Part shown: piece after piece, positions 1-8,659 of the stretch
How positions within the stretch are numbered: the stretch's first letter is position 1
Layout of the letters: each line of letters begins with the position of its first letter
Assembly (NCBI GenBank): GCA_000435055.1
Contig: FR879702.1
Location: forward strand, 84,597-134,630
Direction: 5' to 3'
Length of the DNA stretch: 50,034 nt
Source: Clostridium sp. CAG:138
Lineage (GTDB): Bacteria > Bacillota > Clostridia > Christensenellales > CAG-138
The notes under the pieces: generated by a model
Database searches by the model: none
What the model was told of the DNA's origin: nothing
What the model saw: the letters and a program-made list of their open reading frames with translations, nothing else
Program-made: the position numbers and the translations under genes

Positions 1-2
1 AC

Positions 3-65
3 ATACGCGGCGGACGTGCAACCTATTTGAAATACCACCATGATGATGAAGCTGCCGGTGCATGA
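3..65 (+). CDS. Possible C-terminal end of an upstream gene (partial)
   Basis: One plus-strand frame is open from the window edge to a TGA at 63-65 and encodes about 20 residues ending in ...KYHHDDEAAGA. The other two plus frames also stop within 45 bases, so the choice rests only on the acidic, protein-like composition and on the terminator-like hairpin that follows. The fragment is too short to assign a family. Confidence 0.25.
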   Translation: MRGGRATYLKYHHDDEAAGA

Positions 66-83
66 TCGGCATATAAACTTTGC

Positions 84-126
84 AAAAAGCAAGAGAAGCC
101 GCGTGCATATGCGTGCAGCTTCTCTT
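84..126 (-). terminator. Terminator after tsaB
   Basis: A 9-bp perfect stem (AAGAGAAGC at 91-99 with GCTTCTCTT at 118-126) closes an 18-nt loop. Read on the minus strand, the stem is followed at once by GC and five T residues (84-88). It lies 25 bases past the tsaB stop codon, so it probably ends the glmS-to-tsaB transcript. It may also stop transcription arriving from the left on the plus strand. Confidence 0.7.
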
Positions 127-150
127 ACGGTTTAAATTACTAACAATGTA

Positions 151-792
151 TCACATGTTTGCTCTGTTTGCCATGCGCTCGGCTTGGGACGGGCGCAGAT
201 ACATGGGGGCGGCGTAACTGCAGGTTTTGAGACTGTCGTCAGCACGTCGGGCAAGGACCTCAGCAATCACGAGCCCTGCATTGACGCTGTCGTGATTACC
301 ACAGCAATCACCGACTACGATATATTCGGTGCCGGACAGTGAATCGAGCATTTCTTTTTGAACACACGCGCAAGGAGGAACGGTGCAGTCCTCCCCCTCA
401 TAAACTGCAGCATAACCGTTGCCGTTCCGCGCATCCAGCATACAAAGAATCCTGTTGCCGAACCGCCCCTGCGCCGCATGGCGGAGTGCGGCAAGCGAGC
501 TGACAGCTGCAATAGGCTTTTTTTCGGCATATGCAAATGCATTCACGGTTGTAACGCCGATACGAACACCGGTAAATGAGCCGGGGCCCGCATCAACAGC
601 AAAAAGATCAATGTCCGACAGCTGTAAACCGGCTTTTTCGAGCATACTGTCAATCAGCGGCATAAGCGTCACAGAGTGCGGCTTTCCGCTTTCATCTGTC
701 TGCACAATTATGGTTCTGCGACTCGAATCGGAGTCCGAGCATAGAGCCGCAGACGGATATTTTGCGGATGTTGAAACAGCAAGAATAATCAT
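151..792 (-). CDS. tsaB: tRNA threonylcarbamoyladenosine biosynthesis protein TsaB
   Basis: TsaB is the non-catalytic ASKHA-fold partner of TsaD in the TsaBDE complex, which makes the universal t6A37 modification on ANN-decoding tRNAs. The 213-residue product starts MIILAVSTSAK and carries the family signature GPGSFTGVRIG at residues 69-79, followed by a PIAAVSSLAAL stretch. The ATG at 792 was chosen because homologues start at this point and the preceding tsaE stop is one base away (TGA-T-ATG), implying translational coupling. An in-frame extension upstream is only tsaE sequence. tsaD is not in the window. Confidence 0.95.
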   Translation of the reverse strand: MIILAVSTSAKYPSAALCSDSDSSRRTIIVQTDESGKPHSVTLMPLIDSMLEKAGLQLSDIDLFAVDAGPGSFTGVRIGVTTVNAFAYAEKKPIAAVSSLAALRHAAQGRFGNRILCMLDARNGNGYAAVYEGEDCTVPPCACVQKEMLDSLSGTEYIVVGDCCGNHDSVNAGLVIAEVLARRADDSLKTCSYAAPMYLRPSQAERMANRANM

Positions 793-793
793 A

Positions 794-1321
794 TCAACCT
801 TTCCCGTATGTATTGGCAACCTTGCCCAGTAAATCTTCATATCTCTCACCGAAAGCAAGCGCCTCAACGCTGCGCGGCTCAGAACCGCTGCCGGACAAAT
901 GGAGTTCGAGCCGTTCACGAGGCAAAGCTTCCGGAACGTTCTCACACCATTCCATAACAATAACGCTTTCGGAATCAAGGTAGTCCTGGTAGCCTATGGC
1001 AAACAGTTCATCAAAGTTTTCCAATCGATAAGCATCAAAATGGTCGAGTGAAAGCACGGAGCCTCTGTGACTTCGAACGATGGTAAACGTCGGACTCGCA
1101 ATATCGTCAATTTGAAGCTCAGCAGCGATGCCGCGCACAAATGTGGTTTTTCCGGCTCCGAGATCACCGAACATCGCAATAAACGCCCCCGGGAAGAGTT
1201 CCTTGGCGACTGTTTGCCCGAATTTCAGCATCTCATTTTCCGAACAAATCTTAAACTGAAGTTTCCGTACTTCTTCGGATTGCTCCGTTTTTAACGAAGC
1301 AGAGTTTTTTTCGCTGCTCAA
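794..1321 (-). CDS. tsaE: tRNA threonylcarbamoyladenosine biosynthesis ATPase TsaE
   Basis: TsaE is the P-loop ATPase that drives turnover of the TsaB-TsaD complex in t6A synthesis. Visible motifs are the Walker A loop GDLGAGKTT (residues 52-60), SPTFTIV (76-82), HFDAYRL (94-100) and MEW (123-125). At 175 residues it is slightly longer than usual, owing to a polar N-terminal extension of about 20 residues. The start is a TTG overlapping the tgt stop codon (TTGA); an AGAGG ribosome-binding site sits 9 bases upstream, which supports this start. It lies between tgt and tsaB in one operon. Confidence 0.93.
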   Translation of the reverse strand: MSSEKNSASLKTEQSEEVRKLQFKICSENEMLKFGQTVAKELFPGAFIAMFGDLGAGKTTFVRGIAAELQIDDIASPTFTIVRSHRGSVLSLDHFDAYRLENFDELFAIGYQDYLDSESVIVMEWCENVPEALPRERLELHLSGSGSEPRSVEALAFGERYEDLLGKVANTYGKG

Positions 1322-2436
1322 TTGAATGTACCTCTTAACAGCAGTTCGTTTCGAAGCTCAGTGAGCCTGTCTTCACGAATTGCCTCGCGTATTTTTTCCA
1401 TCAAACGATATGTAAACCGCAAATTATGCGTTGTGATAAGCTGCGCAGCAAGGATCTCCCCGGCCTTAACGAGATGCCGTATATATGCACGGCTGAAATT
1501 ACGGCAGGCATAACAATCACACTCATCTTCGATAGGGCGGAAATCATGGGCAAACTCTGCATTGCGAAGCATTTTTTTGCCGTTAAAAGTGAATGCAAGT
1601 CCGTTACGGGCGGAGCGGGTCTGCAAAACGCAGTCAAACATGTCGATTCCGCGCATTGCACCTTCAACCAGGCAATCCGGGCTTCCGACTCCCATCAGGT
1701 AATGGGGTTTATTTGCCGGCATATGCGGCATAAGCTGTTCAAGCATTTCGTACATAACAGGTTTAGGCTCTCCGACAGAAAGTCCTCCGATTCCGTACCC
1801 CGGAAAATCCATATCGCTCAATACCTTTGCGCTTTCAATACGAAGGTCGGCGAACATGCCTCCCTGCACGATTCCGAACAGAGCCTGATCCTCGCGCGTG
1901 TGACTTTCCTTGCAGCGCTTTGCCCAGCGATGTGTTCTGTTCATGGCAGCTATTGTATAGCTGCGGTCACAGTCAGCAGGTGCGCATTCATCAAACGCCA
2001 TTGCAATATCCGCACCGAGAGCCTGTTCAATTTCCATTACATACTCAGGTGTGAAAAACATTTTATGGCCGTCAATATGAGAGCTGAATTCGACTCCCTC
2101 CTCATGAATTTTGTTCATTGAAGCAAGACTGAAAACCTGAAATCCACCGCTGTCGGTCAACATTGGTCCGTGCCACTGGGAAAACTCGTGCAGTCCGCCT
2201 GCTTCGCGCACCAGTTCATGACCCGGACGAAGGTGCAGATGATAGGTATTGGAAAGCATGATTCCGGCACCTATTTCCTTCAAGTCTCTGGGCGTCATTG
2301 CCTTGACGGTCGCCTGCGTTCCGACACACATGAAACACGGAGTATCAATAACGCCGTGAGGCGTGTGCAGCTTGCCGAGGCGTGCGCCGGTGCGGCTGTC
2401 TGTTTTTACAAGTTCATATCTTACGAGTTGGTCCAT
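1318..2436 (-). CDS. tgt: tRNA-guanine transglycosylase (queuine/preQ1)
   Basis: Tgt exchanges guanine-34 for preQ1 in GUN-anticodon tRNAs, the step before QueA acts. The 372-residue product has LTDSGGFQVFS with the general base Asp95, the FDC segment with the nucleophile Asp268, and the zinc ligands Cys306, Cys308, Cys311 and His337 (CxC-x2-C-x25-H). The ATG at 2436 is preferred over the GTG at 2445 because AGGAG is ideally spaced (8 bases) only for the ATG. The segment after the nucleophile reads FDCVLQTRSARNG, whereas most homologues have Pro where Gln stands here. It is downstream of queA, as in many Firmicutes. Confidence 0.96.
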   Translation of the reverse strand: MDQLVRYELVKTDSRTGARLGKLHTPHGVIDTPCFMCVGTQATVKAMTPRDLKEIGAGIMLSNTYHLHLRPGHELVREAGGLHEFSQWHGPMLTDSGGFQVFSLASMNKIHEEGVEFSSHIDGHKMFFTPEYVMEIEQALGADIAMAFDECAPADCDRSYTIAAMNRTHRWAKRCKESHTREDQALFGIVQGGMFADLRIESAKVLSDMDFPGYGIGGLSVGEPKPVMYEMLEQLMPHMPANKPHYLMGVGSPDCLVEGAMRGIDMFDCVLQTRSARNGLAFTFNGKKMLRNAEFAHDFRPIEDECDCYACRNFSRAYIRHLVKAGEILAAQLITTHNLRFTYRLMEKIREAIREDRLTELRNELLLRGTFN

Positions 2437-2538
2437 TAATTTCACTCCTGTTGAAGAATGCCGGAAATATACCAGGCATTATTATCTGTCGTTTATTTAT
2501 AAAAAATCAAGTCTGCAATTACTTCAGCGTAAGCTTTT

Positions 2539-3561
2539 TTAAATGAAGAATGATGCGTCTCCGAACGAGAAAAAGCGATAACGTTCTTCAACGGCATGTT
2601 TATAAATCCGCATCACCTCTTCACGGGATGAAAACGCACTGATGAGCATCAGAAGCGTTGACTCCGGAAGGTGAAAATTTGTTATAAGTGCATCCACGGC
2701 CTTGAATCTGTATCCCGGGGTTATGAATATGTCGGTTGATCCGCTTCCGGGATGAACAATTCCGTTTTTGTCGGTAATGCTCTCGAGCGTGCGGCAGCTT
2801 GTTGTTCCGACCGCAATTATCCTTCCGCCGTTTGCGCGTGCGCGATTGATTCTGTCCGCCGCATCCTGTGTGCACTCGTAGTGTTCCGAGTGCATATGAT
2901 GTTCCTCAACGTTTTCGACGGAAACCGGGCGAAATGTGCCAAGTCCCACATGCAGAAGAACATCAACAATATCAATCCCTTTTTCAGATATGCGCGAAAG
3001 CAGCTCATCGGTAAAGTGCAGCCCGGCAGTCGGAGCAGCAGCAGATCCGTTTTCTTTTGCGTAAACCGTCTGATAACGGGTTTTATCATTCAGTCTTTCC
3101 GTAATGTACGGCGGAAGCGGCATCTCGCCCGCTCGATCGAGAATTTCTTCGAAAATTCCGTCGTAATTCAGCCTGATAATTCTGTTCCCGTCTTCACGCA
3201 TTTCCGTAACGGTTGCCGAAAGTTCATCGCTGATTTTGAACGTCAACCCAACTTTTGCACGTCTTCCGGGTTTCACAAGGCATTCCCAATGTTTTTCATC
3301 GATTCTGCGAAGCAGCAAAAACTCCATTTTTCCGCCTGTTTCGGGACGTGTGCCGTAAAGCCTTGCAGGAATAACCCGCGTTGTGTTGCGAACAAGAACA
3401 TCCCCGGGATTGAGATAGTCTATAATGTCTGAAAAGACCTTGTCTTCAATGCTTTTTGTCGCACGGTTGTAAACCAAAAGACGTGATGCGCTGCGGCACT
3501 CTGCGGGAGACTGAGCAATCAGTTCCTTCGGTAAATCATAGTAAAAATCACTCGTTTTCAA
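2539..3561 (-). CDS. queA: S-adenosylmethionine:tRNA ribosyltransferase-isomerase
   Basis: QueA transfers and isomerises the ribosyl group of SAM onto preQ1-tRNA to form epoxyqueuosine. The 340-residue protein is of standard length and begins with the family-typical KTSDFYYDLPKELIAQ. It contains the conserved AAPTAGLHFT and HVGLGTFRPV blocks and the TTSCRTLES and ITNFHLPESTLLMLISAF blocks. The start is TTG, preceded by GAGGA about 10 bases upstream, and no better in-frame ATG exists. The gene lies 66 bases after pdp and 102 bases before tgt. The tgt-queA gap is AT-rich without a convincing terminator. Confidence 0.96.
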   Translation of the reverse strand: MKTSDFYYDLPKELIAQSPAECRSASRLLVYNRATKSIEDKVFSDIIDYLNPGDVLVRNTTRVIPARLYGTRPETGGKMEFLLLRRIDEKHWECLVKPGRRAKVGLTFKISDELSATVTEMREDGNRIIRLNYDGIFEEILDRAGEMPLPPYITERLNDKTRYQTVYAKENGSAAAPTAGLHFTDELLSRISEKGIDIVDVLLHVGLGTFRPVSVENVEEHHMHSEHYECTQDAADRINRARANGGRIIAVGTTSCRTLESITDKNGIVHPGSGSTDIFITPGYRFKAVDALITNFHLPESTLLMLISAFSSREEVMRIYKHAVEERYRFFSFGDASFFI

Positions 3562-3627
3562 TCGTTAATTCCTCACTTGAACCCGCGAAAAGAACCTGAA
3601 TATTCCGATCACGAATTCGTATTCAGC

Positions 3628-4938
3628 TCATTCAATTGTTTTGTAAATCAACTTCATTTCAGGCGGTTGGAGCATCGATATTTCAACTGCCGAAACCAGC
3701 ATATCCAGTGCTTGGGCGAGATTTCTCTCATCATTGACATACATGCTTGCAAACGCTTCTCCGCAGGAAACCTTGTCGCCGTACCGCTTGTGCATCAGAA
3801 TTCCGACAGCAGGGTCGATACTGTCGGAAACATGTTCCCTTCCTGCGCCAATGAGCAGCGAAGCAAGTCCGATTTGCTTTGCATTCATCGCACCGATGTA
3901 GCCCGAGCGTGGAGCGAGTACAGGAACAATGCGGCGTGTATTGACCAATTTATCAGGTTCGTCAATGTAAGAAGTATCGCCGCCGAGCCGTTCGATCATC
4001 TCACGAAGCTTATTCAGTGCGGCTCCCGATTTTATCGCGGCCTGCAATTTCGGAACGGCGGTTTCGACACTGTCTGTAAGACCCGAAAGCTTAAGCATGT
4101 TTCCCGCAAGCGAAAAACAAACGCGAACAAGCTGGTCATCCACCGGAACCTCGCCGCGAAGAACCTGAATTGCTTCCCGCATCTCGAGACCGTTTCCGAC
4201 AGCCATTCCGAGCGGGCGACTCATGTCTGTGATGAGCGCGACGGTTCTTTTGTTCATGTTTTTTCCGATTGCAACCATTTCGGAGGCAAGTTCAACCGCC
4301 TCTTCAATTTTTTCCATGAATGCGCCGTTGCCGGTTTTGACGTCAAGAACGATCGCATCCGTTCCCGAAGCAAGCTTCTTGCTCATAATGCTTGAGGCAA
4401 TGAGCGGAATGCTTTTTACCGTTCCGCTGACATCACGCAGCGCATACATCCTTTTATCCGCAGGATCAAGATCGGCAGATTGACCGATAACACAAAGACC
4501 GATATCGCGAACAATCTGTTTGAATCGTTCAAGCGGCTGTTCAACACAAACTCCGGGAACTGATTCAAGTTTGTCGAGAGTGCCTCCGGAGTGGGCAAGC
4601 CCTCTGCCGGACATTTTTGCAACCGTGCCTCCGCAGGCTGCAACAAGCGGCGCAACAACAAGAGTTGTAGTGTCTCCGACTCCGCCGGTGGAATGCTTGT
4701 CAACTTTGATACCCGGAACATCGGACAAATCAATCGTGTTGCCGGAATCAATCATTGCTTTTGTCAAAGCGGCAGTCTCGGTTTCGTTCATGCCACGGCA
4801 GCAGACCGCCATCATGAATGAAGTCATTTGATAGTCCGCAACTTCATCGTTTACGAGTCCGTTTATCATGAAGTCGATTTCTTCCGGTTTGAGCACCTGT
4901 CCGTCGCGCTTCTTTTCAATTATTTCTGTAATAATCAT
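3628..4938 (-). CDS. pdp: Pyrimidine-nucleoside phosphorylase
   Basis: This enzyme phosphorolyses uridine, thymidine and deoxyuridine to free base plus (deoxy)ribose-1-phosphate in nucleoside salvage. The 436-residue product has the phosphate-binding KHSTGGVGD (81-89), the family signature around SGRGLAHSGGTLDKLE (110-125), and the pyrimidine-contact segment ALRDVSG...SIMSKKLA. The C-terminal alpha/beta domain typical of pyrimidine (rather than strict thymidine) phosphorylases is complete. The ATG has AGGGAG 8 bases upstream. It sits 85 bases downstream of glmS. Its link to the neighbouring tRNA genes is positional only. Confidence 0.94.
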   Translation of the reverse strand: MIITEIIEKKRDGQVLKPEEIDFMINGLVNDEVADYQMTSFMMAVCCRGMNETETAALTKAMIDSGNTIDLSDVPGIKVDKHSTGGVGDTTTLVVAPLVAACGGTVAKMSGRGLAHSGGTLDKLESVPGVCVEQPLERFKQIVRDIGLCVIGQSADLDPADKRMYALRDVSGTVKSIPLIASSIMSKKLASGTDAIVLDVKTGNGAFMEKIEEAVELASEMVAIGKNMNKRTVALITDMSRPLGMAVGNGLEMREAIQVLRGEVPVDDQLVRVCFSLAGNMLKLSGLTDSVETAVPKLQAAIKSGAALNKLREMIERLGGDTSYIDEPDKLVNTRRIVPVLAPRSGYIGAMNAKQIGLASLLIGAGREHVSDSIDPAVGILMHKRYGDKVSCGEAFASMYVNDERNLAQALDMLVSAVEISMLQPPEMKLIYKTIE

Positions 4939-5023
4939 ATTGGCAGCTCCCTATCGGAATTCTTTTACATCGGCACAGCTTCAAAACGTATGCGGCCGCG
5001 CCGTATTGCAGAAAAAGTGCTTT

Positions 5024-6850
5024 TTATTCAACGGTTACGGATTTCGCAAGGTTCCGGGGCTTATCGATATCGCACCCTTTGAGCGAAGCAATGTAATATG
5101 CAAACAACTGCAGCGGCACAATTGTCAGCGACGGTGTTGCAATGCTTTCGCATTCGGGAATTCTTATCACATAGTCCGCAGCGGTTTCAGTCTGTGCATC
5201 GTCTTCGTTGATGACGGCAATGACACTTGCCCCGCGTGCTTTGACTTCCTTGATGTTTGAGATCATTTTTTCGAGCAGCGGCCTGTATGTACACAGTGCG
5301 ATAACGAGCGTACCGTTCTCAATGAGTGAAATGGTCCCGTGCTTCAGCTCTCCCGCAGCATACGCTTCGGAATGAATATAAGAAATTTCTTTAAGCTTCA
5401 GCGATGCTTCAAGGGAAAGTGCGTAATCGACATTTCTCCCGATGAAGAACATATCACGCCCGTTGAAAAACTGCGATGCAAGGAACTGAACCTGCTTAAC
5501 GTTCGAGAGCATGAATTTAAGCTGCTCGGGTATTCTTTCAAGGCATTCGATTTCATGCGCGATCTGTTGTTCGGACATCTTGCCTTGAGCTTGCGCAATG
5601 CACAGCATCAAAAGATGGATAAGCACAAGCTGCGTGCTGTACGCCTTTGTTGTGGCAACGGCAATTTCGGGACCGGCCCAAGTGTAAAGGACATCTTCGC
5701 TTTCGTTTGCAATTGTGCTGCCGACAACGTTCACAATTGCAATGGTCTTTGCTCCGTGTTTTTTTGCTTCGCGCAGTCCGTAAAGCGTATCCAAAGTTTC
5801 GCCCGATTGGCTGATAACAATGGCAAGCGTGTTCTCGTCAACTATCGGATCGTCATAACGGAACTCGGAAGCGAGAACAGATTCAACGGGAATGCGCAGA
5901 GCAGCACGCATGAAATAACCGGCAACAAAGCCGACATGGTAAGCCGAACCGCAGCCGATGATCTTAATCGAATTCACCTTTTTAAGCATTTCGGCAGTAA
6001 TATGTTTAAAGCCGAGCTCGATTCTGCCGTTCGAAATGCGCGGAGCAATTGTTTTTGCAATGGCTTCCGGCTGTTCCATGATTTCTTTAATCATAAAGTG
6101 CGGATATCCGCACTTTTCGGCTGCACTTGCATCCCAGTCAATGTGTTTGTAAACGCAATTTACACGTTCGCCGTAAGAATTAATGACGGTAACGCCGTCC
6201 TTTGTGAGTATTGCGAGCTCACGCTCTCCAAGCCTGTATACATCGCGTGTATGCTTAAGAATTGCGGGAACATCGGACGCAATAAAGTTCTCGCCTCTGC
6301 CTGCGCCTATAATAAGCGGGCTGTCCTTGCGCATGGCGATAATCTGCCAAGGATAATCCTTGAACAGTATCCCGAACGAATATGAGCCCTTTATCTTGCT
6401 TTCGGCAATGCGGACAGCTGCAACAGGGTCGCCGTTATAGCAGTAGTCAATAAGTTCGGAAACAACTTCCGAATCTGTCTCGGTTGAGAAGCTGTGCCCG
6501 TGTTCGATCAAAAACTGCCGAAGTTCAAGATAGTTTTCAACAATACCGTTGTGAACAACCGCAACTCTGCCGCTCTTCGATCTGTGCGGATGAGCATTCA
6601 AATCGGACGGTTCGCCGTGCGTTGCCCAACGGGTATGACCTATGCCGACGCAGGAATCATCTGCCGGAGCAGCATCGATTATTTTTCGTAAATCAGCAAT
6701 TCTGCCGCGTGTTTTAAAAATGTTTATTCCTTTTCCGGACACGAGAGCTATTCCCGCCGAATCGTAACCGCGGTATTCAAGCTTTTCCAAAGCGTCCAAA
6801 AGGATGGGAGTTGCTTTCTTTTCTCCTATATAGCCGACTATGCCGCACAT
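5024..6850 (-). CDS. glmS: Glutamine-fructose-6-phosphate aminotransferase (isomerizing)
   Basis: GlmS makes glucosamine-6-phosphate from fructose-6-phosphate and glutamine, the entry to peptidoglycan amino-sugar synthesis. The 608-residue protein has the N-terminal nucleophile Cys2 (MCGIVGYIG), the Ntn glutaminase residues in GHTRWATHG and HNGIVENY, then two SIS sugar-isomerase domains (SQSGETLDT; SLEASLKLKEISYIHSEAY). The C-terminus KSVTVE is canonical. AAGGAGG lies 8 bases before the ATG. The distance from the likely promoter to the start is only about 25-30 bases, leaving no room for the glmS ribozyme found in many Gram-positives. Confidence 0.97.
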   Translation of the reverse strand: MCGIVGYIGEKKATPILLDALEKLEYRGYDSAGIALVSGKGINIFKTRGRIADLRKIIDAAPADDSCVGIGHTRWATHGEPSDLNAHPHRSKSGRVAVVHNGIVENYLELRQFLIEHGHSFSTETDSEVVSELIDYCYNGDPVAAVRIAESKIKGSYSFGILFKDYPWQIIAMRKDSPLIIGAGRGENFIASDVPAILKHTRDVYRLGERELAILTKDGVTVINSYGERVNCVYKHIDWDASAAEKCGYPHFMIKEIMEQPEAIAKTIAPRISNGRIELGFKHITAEMLKKVNSIKIIGCGSAYHVGFVAGYFMRAALRIPVESVLASEFRYDDPIVDENTLAIVISQSGETLDTLYGLREAKKHGAKTIAIVNVVGSTIANESEDVLYTWAGPEIAVATTKAYSTQLVLIHLLMLCIAQAQGKMSEQQIAHEIECLERIPEQLKFMLSNVKQVQFLASQFFNGRDMFFIGRNVDYALSLEASLKLKEISYIHSEAYAAGELKHGTISLIENGTLVIALCTYRPLLEKMISNIKEVKARGASVIAVINEDDAQTETAADYVIRIPECESIATPSLTIVPLQLFAYYIASLKGCDIDKPRNLAKSVTVE

Positions 6851-6880
6851 AGTTTATGCCTCCTTAATATTATCCGTATC

Positions 6881-6909
6881 ATTATACAACTTTTCGTGAG
6901 AAAATAAAA
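6881..6909 (-). promoter_or_regulatory. Promoter of the glmS operon
   Basis: On the minus strand a perfect TATAAT (6881-6886) lies 31 bases before the glmS ATG, with a weak -35 hexamer TTTTAT (6904-6909) at 17-bp spacing. The predicted 5' leader is short. It is back to back with the promoter of the divergent desulfidase gene. Confidence 0.55.
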
Positions 6910-6995
6910 GGCTGAATTTTCTGTTTTTCAATAAATATCAAAACGAGTACGCAAAACGGCGAAAAAGGGACGGGATTGCAATGCGAATTTTCCTG

Positions 6996-7025
6996 TTGCC
7001 GAAAGCTGTCCTTTTCTGTTATAAT
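6996..7025 (+). promoter_or_regulatory. Promoter of the cysteine desulfidase gene
   Basis: TTGCCG (6996-7001) and a perfect TATAAT (7020-7025) are separated by 18 bp. The predicted transcription start near 7032 lies downstream of the longest possible in-frame start at 6981, which therefore cannot be used. This supports the ATG at 7080. Confidence 0.6.
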
Positions 7026-7079
7026 ATATGCGGAGCCGTGCTTGAAACGGCGCAATACGGTAAAGGTAACGATATTATA

Positions 7080-8366
7080 ATGCTAAAAAGTGATCAGAAA
7101 TACACTTCATACATCGAAGTGCTGAAATCCGAGTTGGTTCCTGCGGCAGGCTGCACTGAACCTATCGCAATTGCGTTTGCTGCCGCAAAGGCACACTCGG
7201 TGCTTGGAAAGCTGCCCGAAAAGGTTGTGATTTACGTCAGCGGAAACATCATAAAAAATGTTAAAAGCGTTGTTGTTCCGAACACGGGCGGGCTGCGCGG
7301 AATCGAAGCGGCGGCGGCAGCAGGCATTGCTGCGGGCGATGCTTCAAAAGTTCTCGAAGTAATTGCCGATGTTGACGAAAACGGCAAACAGCGCATATTG
7401 GATTTTCTCGAGCTGCATAACATCATCGTTCGTCCGGCCGACAATGATCTTGTTTTCGACATAGATCTTACGGTTTTTGCGGGCAGCGACAGCGTTCGCA
7501 TTCGAATTATTGATTATCACACAAACATCGTGCTGATTGAAAAAAACGGCGAAGTTGTTTATGCGCCCGAGAGCGTTACTTTTGAAAAATCCGAAAATGC
7601 ACTCGTTACTGAAAAAGATGCAATGACGATTGCCGAAATCGTTGATTTTGCCGATACGGTTGATCTCTCGGACATCGGCGACACCATCCGCAGACAAATT
7701 CAGTATAATTCCGCAATTTCCGCCGCCGGCCTTGCGCACGATTACGGTGCAAACGTCGGCAGGATTCTGCTGAAAACATACGGCAACGATGTTAAAATTC
7801 GTGCAATGGCGGCTCCCGCAGCCGGGAGCGATGCGCGCATGAGCGGCTGCGAGCTGCCCGTCATCATAGTTTCCGGAAGCGGCAACCAGGGAATGACTGC
7901 GTCGCTTCCCGTTGTTGAGTATGCCAAGGAATACAACAAAACGGAAGAGGAACTTATTCGGGCAGTCATTCTTTCCGACCTTATCACCATTCACCAAAAG
8001 TCAAAAATAGGCCGTCTTTCCGCTTTTTGCGGTGCAATAAGTGCAGGCTGCGGTGCAGCAGCCGGAATCGCGTATCTCCTCGGCGGGGATTACGACACAA
8101 TTGCGCACACACTGGTTAATTCCCTTGCCATTGTGTCCGGCATTGTATGCGACGGAGCAAAAGCATCGTGTGCAGGCAAGATCGCAGCTGCTGTAAACGC
8201 CGGCATCCTTGGTTACAATATGTATTTGAACGGATCTCAATTTTGGGCCGGTGACGGTATTGTTTCAAAGGGCGTTGAAAACACGATTCGCAATGTCGGA
8301 CGTTTGGGCCGGGACGGAATGCGTGAAACAGACAGGGAAATACTGAAGATCATGACTGAAGAATAA
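7080..8366 (+). CDS. cyuA: L-cysteine desulfidase family protein (UPF0597/CyuA)
   Basis: Members of this family (E. coli CyuA/YhaM, archaeal cysteine desulfidase) use an oxygen-labile [4Fe-4S] cluster to break cysteine into pyruvate, ammonia and sulfide; they are distant relatives of L-serine dehydratase alpha. The 428-residue product opens with the family N-terminus ELVPAAGCTEPIA (Cys25, candidate cluster ligand). Further conserved Cys residues lie in MSGCELP, SAGCGAAAGIAYLLGG and a C-terminal ASCAGKI block. The ATG at 7080 follows AAAGG at about 13 bases. It is monocistronic, divergent from glmS, with a terminator after it. Family assignment is firm; the substrate in this organism is inferred. 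Confidence 0.85.
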   Translation: MLKSDQKYTSYIEVLKSELVPAAGCTEPIAIAFAAAKAHSVLGKLPEKVVIYVSGNIIKNVKSVVVPNTGGLRGIEAAAAAGIAAGDASKVLEVIADVDENGKQRILDFLELHNIIVRPADNDLVFDIDLTVFAGSDSVRIRIIDYHTNIVLIEKNGEVVYAPESVTFEKSENALVTEKDAMTIAEIVDFADTVDLSDIGDTIRRQIQYNSAISAAGLAHDYGANVGRILLKTYGNDVKIRAMAAPAAGSDARMSGCELPVIIVSGSGNQGMTASLPVVEYAKEYNKTEEELIRAVILSDLITIHQKSKIGRLSAFCGAISAGCGAAAGIAYLLGGDYDTIAHTLVNSLAIVSGIVCDGAKASCAGKIAAAVNAGILGYNMYLNGSQFWAGDGIVSKGVENTIRNVGRLGRDGMRETDREILKIMTEE

Positions 8367-8409
8367 TTGGCACTTATTCTGTTATTGACATTATATAGCT
8401 GCTGAAAGG

Positions 8410-8447
8410 CTCACGCCGTATTTACTTATATATGGCGTGAGTTTTTT
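8410..8447 (+). terminator. Terminator after the cysteine desulfidase gene
   Basis: The arms CTCACGCCGTA (8410-8420) and TATGGCGTGAG (8431-8441) form a GC-rich stem followed by six T residues. It is a classic intrinsic terminator 44 bases after the stop codon. Confidence 0.9.
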
Positions 8448-8597
8448 GTCGTAAAACTGCAGCGAAGATTAAAAAACAAACGAAAAAGCGGGAGCTGTTT
8501 CATCAAATTTGAATCATTCACAAGGTTAAACTTGCAGCATACGGAGTCTGTTTTGTTATTTGCGATTCTGCATTGACTTCGGAACTTGCGAAAATTA

Positions 8598-8626
8598 TTG
8601 CGAAATGCCCCGCTTGAGTGTATAAT
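8598..8626 (+). promoter_or_regulatory. Promoter of the miaB-mutS-mutL-miaA operon
   Basis: TTGCGA (8598-8603) and a perfect TATAAT (8621-8626) are 17 bp apart. The GTG and ATG at 8618 and 8627 fall inside or directly beside the -10 box, so the functional miaB start must be the ATG at 8660. About 140 bases upstream, between the terminator and this promoter, show no recognisable feature. Confidence 0.75.
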
Positions 8627-8659
8627 ATGGATAAATATGCACAGAAGGATAAAAAGAAT

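Noticed and set aside
6981..7079. Longer N-terminus for the cysteine desulfidase
   Set aside because: The extra start lies upstream of the -10 box at 7020-7025, so it would not be in the mRNA, and homologues start at the ATG at 7080.
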